11,978 nt of DNA from Methanosphaera sp. rholeuAM130 (GTDB taxonomy: Archaea; Methanobacteriota; Methanobacteria; Methanobacteriales; Methanobacteriaceae): contig MUZY01000208.1 of assembly GCA_003266065.1 (NCBI GenBank), positions 1-11,978 of the forward strand, given 5' to 3'. A model generated the notes under the pieces. That model had not been told where the DNA came from, searched no databases, and was given only the letters and a program-made list of their open reading frames with translations. The stretch's first letter is position 1. Each line of letters starts with the position of its first letter. Positions 1-6,216 of the stretch are shown here, one piece after another. A program made the position numbers and the translations under genes.

Positions 1-7
1 TATCTCT

Positions 8-80
8 TTTACAACTATTTTTTTTTTTTAATCGTGAATTATGGATTATCCGTTATTCAATAATCAATTTACAACTATTT
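8..80. repeat. 13-bp direct repeat, two copies 60 bp apart
   Basis: TTTACAACTATTT occurs perfectly at 8-20 and again at 68-80, so the copies start exactly 60 bp apart. The second lies about 20 bp upstream of the TATA box of the marker 16 gene. It could be a pair of regulator sites, but the sequence is low in complexity and chance is possible. The rest of 1-136 shows no gene. Confidence 0.45.
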
Positions 81-100
81 AAGTGATGTTTGATATAACC

Positions 101-110
101 TTATATATTA
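101..110 (+). promoter_or_regulatory. TATA box of the marker 16 gene
   Basis: TTATATATTA matches the archaeal box A consensus. Transcription would begin about 25 bases downstream, near 128-135, giving a leader of roughly 55-60 bases before the ATG at 191. That fits a leadered mRNA using the strong ribosome binding site at 179-187. Confidence 0.6.
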
Positions 111-190
111 ACGGGGATTGTTAACGCAAATAACGAGTGACTTTAAAAAATGTTTTTTCCAATATTTTCTTTAACTTACGGGGTGATTTG

Positions 191-1441
191 ATGACTAAAA
201 CATTAAAGGATATTCAAGATAAACTGGATTCAAATGAAGCGGCGGTTTTCACAGCCGACGAATTCAAAACTAAACTTAAAAATGGTGAAAAGCTCACGGT
301 AGATGACGTTGACGTGGTTACCTGCGGTACCAGCGGTGTCATGAGCGGTACAACGGCACTACTTCACATACCGGTAGCAGAGCCAGGTGAATTCAACAGG
401 GCAAAGGAAGTCTACATCAACGGCATAGAGGCATATCCGGGGCCATGTCCAAACGAGCTACTGGGAACAATCGACGTATTTTTATACGGAACCAATCATA
501 GCACTACAATAAAGGATTACGGGGGCGGATTTCTAATCAAGGATCTTCTTGAAAACAGGGAGGTTGAAGTTAAGGTCGTCGATATCGAGGGCAACGTATT
601 TACTAATACGGTAACCTTGGATGACATGCCGACGGCACGTCTAATAGGTACCAGAATGGCATTTAAAAACTACAATTCATTCACGAATCCAAAGCCCAAG
701 GCGGTAAAGTCGATATTCAACGCCTCCGATATGGAAGGTCCATATAATTCATTCAGCTTTTCAGGCTGTGGGGACATAAATCCTTTGGAAAACGATCCCG
801 AGCAGACTGTCATAACCGAATCCAAAAAGGTACTTTTAAACGGTGCGGAAGGTAGAATTATAGATAACGGTACAAGAAGTACCAAAGAAAAGCCTAACCT
901 GCTTTTGACGGCCAACCTGAAGGATATGAATTCATATTATATGGGCGGATTCAAGACCGCTATGGGTCCGGAGATATTCAACTCGGTGGCAGTACCGATA
1001 CCCGTATTGAACGACGATATTCTTGAAAAGCTCAAGGTAACCAATGAGGATATCAAGCTTCCGGTATGCGACATCAGGGGAAGGCATTTGCCTATAGATA
1101 CGGTTGACTATACCGTGTGGGATGACGTCGACTACAGGCCGTTGACGAATCCGGACAACTGCTTTAGCTGCATACCATGTCTTCCCGAAATCTACTGTCC
1201 GGTAAATGCATACCGAAAGGATAAGACTATAGACATGGACTTATGTGTCGGCTGCGGGTACTGTGCAACGGTATGTCCAAGAGGCGTACCTACCATAAAC
1301 ATGGGCAGCATCAAAATACGTGCCGAAGACAAGGACAGAACGATTCCTGTAACCTGCAGGCAATCCGATAAGAAGCGTGCAATTGAAATATCCATGGAAC
1401 TTAAAAAACGGATATTGGACGGTTCGTTCAAATTGGAGTAG
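191..1441 (+). CDS. Methanogenesis marker 16 metalloprotein (HcyBio domain plus two 4Fe-4S clusters)
   Basis: This 416-residue protein combines a homocysteine-biosynthesis (HcyBio, DUF39-type) domain, about residues 1-310, with a C-terminal two-cluster ferredoxin domain. The ferredoxin cysteines are visible: C324, C327, C330, C336 and then C352, C355, C358, C362, each set ending in Cys-Pro. The first domain has cysteines in conserved-looking settings, C45 (CGTSG), C86 (GPCPNE) and C193 (SGCGD), which could carry sulfur. Related HcyBio proteins convert aspartate semialdehyde to homocysteine with help from a separate ferredoxin; here the two parts are fused. The marker 16 family is restricted to methanogens and its exact role is unsettled. 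I chose the ATG at 191 because GGGGTGAT lies just upstream. The frame is open to a GTG at 137, but that extension has no binding site and looks unlike the family. Confidence 0.9.
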   Translation: MTKTLKDIQDKLDSNEAAVFTADEFKTKLKNGEKLTVDDVDVVTCGTSGVMSGTTALLHIPVAEPGEFNRAKEVYINGIEAYPGPCPNELLGTIDVFLYGTNHSTTIKDYGGGFLIKDLLENREVEVKVVDIEGNVFTNTVTLDDMPTARLIGTRMAFKNYNSFTNPKPKAVKSIFNASDMEGPYNSFSFSGCGDINPLENDPEQTVITESKKVLLNGAEGRIIDNGTRSTKEKPNLLLTANLKDMNSYYMGGFKTAMGPEIFNSVAVPIPVLNDDILEKLKVTNEDIKLPVCDIRGRHLPIDTVDYTVWDDVDYRPLTNPDNCFSCIPCLPEIYCPVNAYRKDKTIDMDLCVGCGYCATVCPRGVPTINMGSIKIRAEDKDRTIPVTCRQSDKKRAIEISMELKKRILDGSFKLE

Positions 1442-1445
1442 ATTG

Positions 1446-1485
1446 CTTTCTTTTTCTTTCTATTTTTATCGAAGAATTTTTTTTT
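1446..1485 (+). terminator. T-rich terminator after the marker 16 gene
   Basis: Several T tracts follow the stop codon closely, ending in nine T at 1477-1485. Oligo-T stretches without a hairpin are the usual archaeal terminator. The next promoter begins directly after it. Confidence 0.6.
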
Positions 1486-1495
1486 GAAAATATAA

Positions 1496-1503
1496 TTATA
1501 AAT
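1496..1503 (+). promoter_or_regulatory. TATA box of the HAD phosphatase gene
   Basis: TTATAAAT lies about 27 bases before the ATG at 1530. This is the expected distance from box A to the transcription start. No ribosome binding site precedes the ATG, so the mRNA may be leaderless or almost so. Confidence 0.5.
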
Positions 1504-1529
1504 AATTCAAAGGCTATATTATATAGTAT

Positions 1530-2210
1530 ATGATAAGAGCAGTATTTTTTGATATGGATGATACGTTATATGATACTTCGGGTTTTGCGGCTATTGCCCG
1601 CAGAGCGGCCGTCAAGGCCATGGTTCACAACGGACTTCAATGCTCCGAAGAGGAAGGATATTCCCGTTTGATGGATATCGTTAAGGATAAAGGTTCAAAT
1701 TATGACAAACACTTTAATATATTGACGAAGGAAGTAAACGGCAATGAAGATCCATTGGTTATTGTAAATGGTATTATTACTTATCACAATACTAAATTTG
1801 CTATGCTGAAGTTGGAGCCGGAATGCTTTTCAATACTTCTCTACCTTAAGAGCAAGGATTATAAGGTCGGCCTCATAACCAACGGTAAGCAATTGAAGCA
1901 GTGGGAGAAGCTGGTTCGTCTGGGATTGTATCCATTCTTTGATGATGTGGTAACCAGTGAATCGGTGGGTGTGGAGAAGCCTAACCCTGAAATCTATGAA
2001 ATTGCCATGGAAAGGCTTGACGTAACCGCCGGTACGTCGCTGATGATCGGCAACAGCTTTGAAACCGATATTATGGGTGCCTATAATGCGGGTATTCAGA
2101 GTATGATAATAAACTCAGACTTAACCGAAGATCAGCAGAAATTTATTGACGAGAAAAACTATAACGTAAGGAAGTTGTCTTCATTAATCGATTTGATGAG
2201 TATTTTATAA
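1530..2210 (+). CDS. HAD-superfamily hydrolase, probable small-molecule phosphatase
   Basis: This 226-residue cytosolic protein carries all four HAD motifs. Motif I is FFDMDDT, with nucleophile D8 and acid-base D10. Motif II is LITNGK, with T117. Motif III is the lysine in GVEKPNPE, K150. Motif IV is GNSFETD, with D180 binding magnesium. The first position of motif IV is asparagine (N175) where many relatives have aspartate. The segment between motifs I and II, about residues 15-95, is a helical cap of the C1 type. Size and cap fit the archaeal group that includes glyceraldehyde-3-phosphate phosphatase-like proteins (TIGR02253 type), but the substrate cannot be read from the sequence. It stands alone, with its own promoter and probably without a leader. 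The fold is certain; the substrate is unknown. Confidence 0.88.
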   Translation: MIRAVFFDMDDTLYDTSGFAAIARRAAVKAMVHNGLQCSEEEGYSRLMDIVKDKGSNYDKHFNILTKEVNGNEDPLVIVNGIITYHNTKFAMLKLEPECFSILLYLKSKDYKVGLITNGKQLKQWEKLVRLGLYPFFDDVVTSESVGVEKPNPEIYEIAMERLDVTAGTSLMIGNSFETDIMGAYNAGIQSMIINSDLTEDQQKFIDEKNYNVRKLSSLIDLMSIL

Positions 2211-2236
2211 GGAGTGTACTTATTGGTAAAATTGTA

Positions 2237-2297
2237 TATATCTTAAAGTAGAGATATACTAATTGGATTTGTAAAAGTTTGGATTTGCAAAACTTTT
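2237..2297 (+). repeat. Inverted and direct repeats between the HAD and membrane-protein genes
   Basis: The 138-base gap between the HAD stop and the next ATG holds two possible hairpins. One pairs TATATCT (2237-2243) with AGATATA (2252-2258). The other pairs AAAAGTTT (2273-2280) with AAACTTTT (2290-2297) around a 9-base loop. The second overlaps an imperfect direct repeat, TTGGATTTGTAAAA followed by TTGGATTTGCAAAA. The block could be a weak terminator for the HAD gene or a leader element for the next gene. Confidence 0.4.
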
Positions 2298-2348
2298 CAG
2301 AAGGGAAAAAATTATTCAGTTATGCAAAAGAGGTGGGAGGTTAATTAT

Positions 2349-2525
2349 ATGGTTCAGTCAGTTATTGTCTATTCGGAAATTATTCCTACGATACTGTCGC
2401 TTGTAGGTATCTATTTGATTATAAATGGGGTGCTGGGCGATAAAAGGGAATTGTCGGTTGCAGGTGTTGTGGTGTTTTTATTGGCCGTCATAATTCCATT
2501 TGTTATTTTGACCAATATCATTTAA
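2349..2525 (+). CDS. Small two-helix membrane protein, function unknown
   Basis: I do not recognise this 58-residue protein. It has two hydrophobic segments, about residues 9-28 and 37-57, joined by a short charged turn (GDKRELS). It would form a helical hairpin in the membrane with almost nothing exposed. The start at 2349 is chosen because GGGAGGT lies about 10 bases upstream; an earlier in-frame ATG at 2322 has no such site and would add nine charged residues. Its last 48 bases overlap the 3' end of the convergent PfkB kinase gene. The good binding site and clean hydrophobic pattern support a real gene. Confidence 0.7.
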   Translation: MVQSVIVYSEIIPTILSLVGIYLIINGVLGDKRELSVAGVVVFLLAVIIPFVILTNII

Positions 2526-3410
2526 CCTGATTTTGTACTCTTTTTCTATTTTATTTTTTGACGTTTTAAGTGCTCCCCTATTTTCAAGCTTGTTTTTGGC
2601 ACAGATCGATGCGTATAAACCCGCATTAAACAGTGTACTTTCATCCTTTTTGGCGATAAATGCCGATATGTAAGTATCGCCAAGACCTGTGGAATCAACG
2701 ATTTTGTCTGTTTTTACTGCGGGAATTTCTATTATGTCGTCTTTGGTATATATTGCAGAACCGTCTGAGCCTTTGGTGACTATGGCCATCTTAAGCGAGT
2801 TTTCTTCAACGAACGCTTTCATATCGCAATCATTTATTTTAACGTCGAATGCCGTTTCGAATTCCTCATAGTCGGAGGATATGATGTCTGCATATTCGAG
2901 GTATTTTTCATGGTTTTCCCATTTATGGTGGGTGACGTTATCGTATTTATCAGGGTGTCTGATGTATCCCTGTATCAGCAGTGTCGTCTCAATATCCGCA
3001 TCCTTAAGGTACTTTATCAGGGGAAAATCGATTTCATATGGACTTAATGGTGAAAGTATTGCTTTAAAGTAGTCTTCCAGGTTGATATCCAGCTTTTTGA
3101 GGTCTTCTATTTCTATCGTGTCCTTTGGAAAGTATGCCTTTTGTACGCGTCTTTTGTCGTCAGTGTAGATGTTGGTGTATCTCATGGTATTTTTTCTTAT
3201 GATGGGGTGGACGTTTGCTTGAGACGGAATTTCACGAAGCAATTCAGGCTCATCTTCACCCATCAATATAATCGAATCGCTATCAATTTTAAGAGTATTC
3301 AACGTCGACAACTGATAATATACTGCTCCACCGATTTGGGTATATTGACTATTGCCTGTTATTACAGTATCCTTCGTAATGCTACCTATATTAAGTATCT
3401 TTTTTTTCAT
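2478..3410 (-). CDS. PfkB-family carbohydrate (ribokinase-like) kinase
   Basis: This 310-residue protein is an ATP-dependent kinase of the ribokinase/PfkB fold. Its N-terminus (KILNIGSITKD) and the GG at residues 27-28 (TQIGGAVYY) match the substrate-binding half. VTKGSDGS at 211-218 and DSTGLGDTYISAF at 239-251 form the nucleotide site, with D245 as catalytic base. Most relatives have GAGD where this one has GLGD. The sugar or nucleoside substrate is not evident. I prefer the ATG at 3410. A GTG at 3428 directly follows the stop codon of the HisA-like gene and would add six residues, so translational coupling is possible either way. It is the last gene of the DUF3194/HisA-like/PfkB group. Its 3' end overlaps the opposing membrane-protein gene by 48 bases. 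Confidence 0.85.
   Translation of the reverse strand: MKKKILNIGSITKDTVITGNSQYTQIGGAVYYQLSTLNTLKIDSDSIILMGEDEPELLREIPSQANVHPIIRKNTMRYTNIYTDDKRRVQKAYFPKDTIEIEDLKKLDINLEDYFKAILSPLSPYEIDFPLIKYLKDADIETTLLIQGYIRHPDKYDNVTHHKWENHEKYLEYADIISSDYEEFETAFDVKINDCDMKAFVEENSLKMAIVTKGSDGSAIYTKDDIIEIPAVKTDKIVDSTGLGDTYISAFIAKKDESTLFNAGLYASICAKNKLENRGALKTSKNKIEKEYKIRLNDIGQNNKWNYDGQ
2533..2560 (+). terminator. T-rich tract after the membrane-protein gene
   Basis: T tracts follow the stop closely on the plus strand and would suit an archaeal oligo-T terminator. They lie inside the 3' end of the opposing kinase gene. There they encode part of the lysine-rich stretch near its C-terminus, so the signal could be a by-product of coding. 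Confidence 0.35.
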
Positions 3411-3428
3411 ATTTTTTACCGGTTGCAC

Positions 3429-4100
3429 TTATAGTTTTCCTTCATGAAGCAGGGTTCCCACCAGGAAACTGTTAATGTTTTGGTTATTGTACCTTTTGAT
3501 GGCTTCTCGGGTAATGCCGCCTGCCATGATAAATTCAACGTTCTTAATTCGTTCAAGTATGTATTCTTCAAGCGGCGATTTATCGGAGGACTTGGTGCCG
3601 ACTCGGCTTACGTTCAGGAGGATGACATATCCTATATCTGAGTTATCTATCAATTCTATAATATCGTCAACGCCGATTTCATCGTTAGCTATTAGAAGTC
3701 TTTCATCCTTGATGTCCATGCTAACAACTAGCCTGTCGTTGGGATACTCTCCGATTATCCTTTCAAAGTCATCCAGGTTCATCAGGCTTTCAGTAGCCAA
3801 TATGTCATATGTGGAAATCTCTTGGTTATTATCGACGTCATTTGCATTTTCTATTGCATTGTCCAAAAGTACCGGTATGATTCCGTTTATCCGTGAAATC
3901 AGCTCTGAATTGTCTCCGGTTTTTTCCAGCCTGTCCAAGTCCGCAACGTATAACAATTCATATCCTGCCTTCTTCAGGTTTTCTGCTATTTCAAGGGGAC
4001 TTTCTCCATAGACGCTTCTGAGTTTTTTGTAGCTTTTTCTATTTCCACTTTTCCCGCTTACGCATTCGTTGTCTTTGATGTCAACTACGGGTATAATCAT
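3429..4100 (-). CDS. HisA/HisF-family barrel protein of unknown substrate
   Basis: This 223-residue protein is a (beta/alpha)8 barrel related to the histidine enzymes HisA and HisF. It begins IIPVVDIKD, with D7 at the place of the first HisA catalytic aspartate. SMDIKD near 127-132 offers D129 at the second. Phosphate-binding loops appear as AGGI (193-196) and VGTLLHEGK (214-222). It is shorter and more divergent than true HisA and has no histidine genes near it, so it most likely belongs to the archaeal HisA/HisF-related family (TIGR00734 type), whose reaction is unknown to me. Several methionine starts are possible; 4100 and 4109 both fit the family N-terminus. The frame stays open upstream of 4109, but only as an antisense-like extension through the DUF3194 gene. 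The stop TAA abuts the GTG that precedes the kinase. Confidence 0.8.
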   Translation of the reverse strand: MIIPVVDIKDNECVSGKSGNRKSYKKLRSVYGESPLEIAENLKKAGYELLYVADLDRLEKTGDNSELISRINGIIPVLLDNAIENANDVDNNQEISTYDILATESLMNLDDFERIIGEYPNDRLVVSMDIKDERLLIANDEIGVDDIIELIDNSDIGYVILLNVSRVGTKSSDKSPLEEYILERIKNVEFIMAGGITREAIKRYNNQNINSFLVGTLLHEGKL

Positions 4101-4101
4101 C

Positions 4102-4380
4102 CTAATCATCCAGAGAGGCGTTTCTCTTTTCGATATATTCGTCAATTGCCTTAAGGCTATTGTCAACGGCCTTTGCGGATAAGTCCTCGTCGAGGGGCAT
4201 GTCGCTGTCCAGGCCAATTTCAATATCGATGTCAAAGCCGTCTTCAAGGCTGTCCAACTTGATTTCGATATTGATGTTTTCAAAGTCTTTCTTGTTCATA
4301 TCCTCAACGACAGTATCATAAGCGGTCGAATACGCCAATTCTATTATTTCATCTATCTCTTCTTCGGTTAAAGCTTTCAT
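4102..4380 (-). CDS. DUF3194 family protein
   Basis: This is a 92-residue acidic protein with an N-terminal helix (about residues 5-28), a central strand region of alternating hydrophobic and acidic residues (INIEIKLDSL, FDIDIEIGLD) and a C-terminal helix (about 66-86). It matches the small archaeal DUF3194 family in size and pattern. Members are typically encoded beside prefoldin beta in Methanobacteriales, as here, and no function is established. A ribosome binding site, GGAGAT, lies about 7 bases before the ATG. Its stop codon lies within a few bases of the start of the HisA-like gene, so the two are very likely co-translated. A role with prefoldin or in RNA or protein quality control is only a guess from position. 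Confidence 0.75.
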   Translation of the reverse strand: MKALTEEEIDEIIELAYSTAYDTVVEDMNKKDFENINIEIKLDSLEDGFDIDIEIGLDSDMPLDEDLSAKAVDNSLKAIDEYIEKRNASLDD

Positions 4381-4446
4381 AATTTAATCTCCGGCAATTC
4401 ATTTTGAAAAATAAGTCAAATAACAATTTTTTTGTTGTGGGAGGTT

Positions 4447-4454
4447 ATAAAAAA
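4447..4454 (-). promoter_or_regulatory. Possible TATA box of the DUF3194/HisA-like/PfkB unit
   Basis: On the minus strand the T tract after the prefoldin hairpin reads TTTTTTATAA, which also resembles box A. Transcription would start near 4420, about 40 bases before the DUF3194 ATG. The same bases may act as the upstream terminator's U tract, so both roles are tentative. Confidence 0.35.
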
Positions 4455-4480
4455 GATGTTTAAGTAGTGGGTACTACTTA
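4449..4480 (-). terminator. Hairpin terminator containing the prefoldin beta stop codon
   Basis: On the minus strand a perfect 8-bp stem, TAAGTAGT with ACTACTTA (4480-4461), closes a 4-base loop (ACCC). It is followed six bases later by six T (4454-4449). The first three bases of the stem are the TAA stop of pfdB. This looks like an intrinsic terminator of bacterial form, although archaea mostly use T tracts alone. Confidence 0.6.
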
Positions 4481-4822
4481 TTGCATTTGCTGCATAGCAC
4501 TTTGCAGGTTGGTCTGCAGTTCTTCAAGTTTGGACGTTATGCGTTTTTCCTGTTTTTCAATTGTTTTTTTCCTCAATTCAAGCATTTCAACTGAATCCTT
4601 AAGGTCACTTTCACTTTCGGATTTGGTCGTTTTAATAAGAAGCGGACCTGCAGTCTTATAAATTTCCCTGTCATCATCCGTCTTTGACAGTTCGTCCAAT
4701 GCCTTTTTGGTTTCATTCATTTGGATGTCGACTGTCTGCTTTTGCATGGCAATAGCCTGTGCCTGCTGTTGAAGCTGTTGGAATTGGTTTAACTGTTCCT
4801 GTAAATTCTGTTGATTTTCCAT
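4478..4822 (-). CDS. pfdB: Prefoldin subunit beta
   Basis: Prefoldin is a cytosolic chaperone of two alpha and four beta subunits that holds unfolded proteins and passes them to the thermosome. This 114-residue protein has the expected size and build. There is a long glutamine-rich N-terminal coiled-coil helix (about 1-47), a short central hairpin region (YKTAGPLLIKTTKSE, about 56-70) and a C-terminal coiled-coil helix (about 75-113). AGGTGAT lies about five bases before the ATG. A 120-base gap with a TATA box separates it from pcc1, and a hairpin terminator ends it, so it can be transcribed as a single gene. Position within the exosome superoperon is typical for Methanobacteriales. The alpha subunit is not in this window. 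Confidence 0.95.
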   Translation of the reverse strand: MENQQNLQEQLNQFQQLQQQAQAIAMQKQTVDIQMNETKKALDELSKTDDDREIYKTAGPLLIKTTKSESESDLKDSVEMLELRKKTIEKQEKRITSKLEELQTNLQSAMQQMQ

Positions 4823-4881
4823 TATATCACCTAAGTTAATCTTTTTTTTTAATTAATAATGCAAAGTTAAAATAATATTTT

Positions 4882-4890
4882 TTTTATATA
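4882..4890 (-). promoter_or_regulatory. TATA box of prefoldin beta
   Basis: On the minus strand the sequence reads TATATAAAA, about 60 bases before the pfdB ATG. Transcription would start near 4858, leaving a leader of about 35 bases that contains the AGGTGAT binding site. A second TATA-like site is at about 4917-4927. Confidence 0.5.
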
Positions 4891-4942
4891 CTTACTAGAG
4901 CTTGCAAATATTATCGTTATATATTTATCTTTTTTTTTACTA

Positions 4943-5197
4943 TTATATTTTTAATATTTTTTCGGATAAGCTAATCCATCTGACATATGAGTTTATGGAT
5001 GCACGCAGTGATACGACATCACCTGATGTGATGCTGATTATTATCCTGTTGGAATCCAATGACATGACAGTCATTGACCTTTGATTCGTTTCGGCCTCGA
5101 TTTCGGGTAAAATTGAATTGTATACTATGGAAGCGTCACTGTCACTGTCAAATTCCACTATAAATTCAGTTTCGATTTTTTCTACTATGCCTGACAC
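4943..5197 (-). CDS. KEOPS complex subunit Pcc1
   Basis: KEOPS makes the N6-threonylcarbamoyl group on A37 of tRNAs reading ANN codons; Pcc1 is the small dimerising subunit that helps bind tRNA. This 84-residue protein fits in length and pattern: a beta strand (KIETEFIVEF), a helix (SDASIVYNSILPEIE), two further strands (RSMTVMSLDSNRIIISITS) and a C-terminal helix starting DVVSLRASINSYVRWISLSEKIL. The Asp-(x)3-Leu-Arg-Ala-x-Xaa-Asn-Ser/Thr pattern in that helix is a hallmark of the family. Translation starts at a GTG one base after the stop of the mil gene, with GGCGAT as binding site inside the end of mil, so the two are translationally coupled. The other KEOPS subunits are not in this window. 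Confidence 0.9.
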   Translation of the reverse strand: MSGIVEKIETEFIVEFDSDSDASIVYNSILPEIEAETNQRSMTVMSLDSNRIIISITSGDVVSLRASINSYVRWISLSEKILKI

Positions 5198-5198
5198 T

Positions 5199-5723
5199 TT
5201 AATCGCCGTTTAAATTAAATCCTTTGATGTAGACTTTGTACCTGCAGTCCTGGCCGTTTTTATCTATGAATATCGCCTTTGCCATGTTTTCGTCATCGTC
5301 AGTTATGATGATGCAATTCTTTTCAATATGTTCCTTCGCATCAATCCCCGTGAGGTTGTCGAAGAATTCATCCAATGATTTGCTTTTGTTGACGAAGAAT
5401 ATTTCACTTGAATCGACATTGATTCTATTGTTCTGTGAAGGAAGCGATATGTTGAAGTAAATGTTTGCAATCGGATTTTCATCATCGGCTTGGACATCAT
5501 AGACGTCGATATTGCTGGGATTTCCCTTGGTTTCGGTCAATATCAACAGCAGGCTGTTTTCCTCCTGTTTGGCAAAGTTAACTACCTTTCTGAAGCTCAT
5601 CTTTCCCCTGTTTATGTACACCGCATCGAAGTAGTGCCTGATAAACTGGGCAAATCTACGGGTTATCTGTGACGGCTTTCTGCTGGTTGTAATAATCAAA
5701 TCTGACTTTATGGCGTATATCAT
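5199..5723 (-). CDS. Brix-domain ribosome biogenesis protein (Mil, Imp4-like)
   Basis: This 174-residue protein is a stand-alone Brix domain. Its N-terminal motif ITTSRKPSQITRRFAQ (residues 11-26) is the family signature, and the second block ETKGNPS (64-70) also matches. Eukaryotic relatives such as Imp4 act in small-subunit rRNA processing; the archaeal single-domain form (Mil) is presumed to bind rRNA or help ribosome assembly. The C-terminal half (about 100-174) is more divergent but keeps the strand pattern of the second half-repeat. The 89-base gap upstream, after rpoP, shows no clear binding site for the ATG and no strong TATA box, so it is probably read from the rpl37ae transcript. 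It is coupled to pcc1 downstream. Confidence 0.88.
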   Translation of the reverse strand: MIYAIKSDLIITTSRKPSQITRRFAQFIRHYFDAVYINRGKMSFRKVVNFAKQEENSLLLILTETKGNPSNIDVYDVQADDENPIANIYFNISLPSQNNRINVDSSEIFFVNKSKSLDEFFDNLTGIDAKEHIEKNCIIITDDDENMAKAIFIDKNGQDCRYKVYIKGFNLNGD

Positions 5724-5812
5724 TTTAAAAAACTCTTTTAATGTTGATGGAATATGAAATTAAAAATAAAATGGTTATTGGAAGTATTCACTTCCTTTAA
5801 AAAATAGTAAAA

Positions 5813-5944
5813 TTATCTGGCTTTAACTGTACGTTTAACTACAGGAACTTCTTTAAACAAAATCCTGTATCTGCATTTAGGACATTTTGATTCGGAGTAT
5901 TTCTTGATGTCTACCGTTTGTCCGCATTTAATGCATTTGTACAT
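5813..5944 (-). CDS. rpoP: DNA-directed RNA polymerase subunit P (Rpo12)
   Basis: This 43-residue protein is the archaeal counterpart of eukaryotic Rpb12, a small zinc-binding subunit that helps hold the Rpo3/Rpo10/Rpo11 platform of RNA polymerase. Two cysteine pairs, C4/C7 (CIKC) and C21/C24 (CPKC), form the zinc ribbon. They are followed by the diagnostic [15 protein letters not shown] and a basic end (KAR). Length is normal for the family. The ATG lies two bases after the stop of rpl37ae, and its binding site GGAGGAGA is inside the end of that gene, so the two are translated together. The gene is easily missed because of its size, but the motif match leaves little doubt. Confidence 0.95.
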   Translation of the reverse strand: MYKCIKCGQTVDIKKYSESKCPKCRYRILFKEVPVVKRTVKAR

Positions 5945-5946
5945 AT

Positions 5947-6216
5947 TTATTCTCCTCCAGTAATACGTGTAATGTTACGTTTTGCAACCTTACCCATTGG
6001 TGTAGTAGGTATGTATGCTCCACCGGTAAATACGTTACCACATTTTTTACATTTCCAGATACCTGCATGGGTTCTTTTTACACCAGGCCTGTCACATTTA
6101 GGACAAATATGCTTCCTGTGCATTTTGTCTTCTATATCACGGACAGTTCTTTTAGCTTTTCTACCATATCTGGCACCAAAACGACCTGTAGATCCTACTT
6201 TACTTTTTCTTGCCAT
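5947..6216 (-). CDS. rpl37ae: Large-subunit ribosomal protein L37Ae (eL43)
   Basis: This is an 89-residue component of the 50S subunit, shared by archaea and eukaryotes. The N-terminus is highly basic ([21 protein letters not shown]), and the zinc ribbon uses C38/C41 (CPKC) and C56/C59 (CKKC). The typical segment [11 protein letters not shown] is intact. Length is normal. GGAAGGTGA precedes the ATG by about six bases, a strong archaeal binding site. It opens a new group after a 286-base gap from rrp42. Here it leads rpoP, mil and pcc1, a common archaeal arrangement. Confidence 0.97.
   Translation of the reverse strand: MARKSKVGSTGRFGARYGRKAKRTVRDIEDKMHRKHICPKCDRPGVKRTHAGIWKCKKCGNVFTGGAYIPTTPMGKVAKRNITRITGGE

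Noticed and set aside
137..190. GTG start giving an 18-residue longer marker 16 protein
   Set aside because: The ATG at 191 has a strong GGGGTGAT binding site and the extension is hydrophobic and unlike the family N-terminus; the GTG has no binding site.
3475..4011. A 178-codon plus-strand open frame
   Set aside because: It is antisense to the HisA-like gene, is rich in serine and leucine as such shadows are, and has no binding site or recognisable domain.
4110..4283. A 58-60-residue N-terminal extension of the HisA-like protein
   Set aside because: It would be read out of frame through the DUF3194 gene; the barrel starts naturally at IIPVVDIKD and the extension has no family resemblance.
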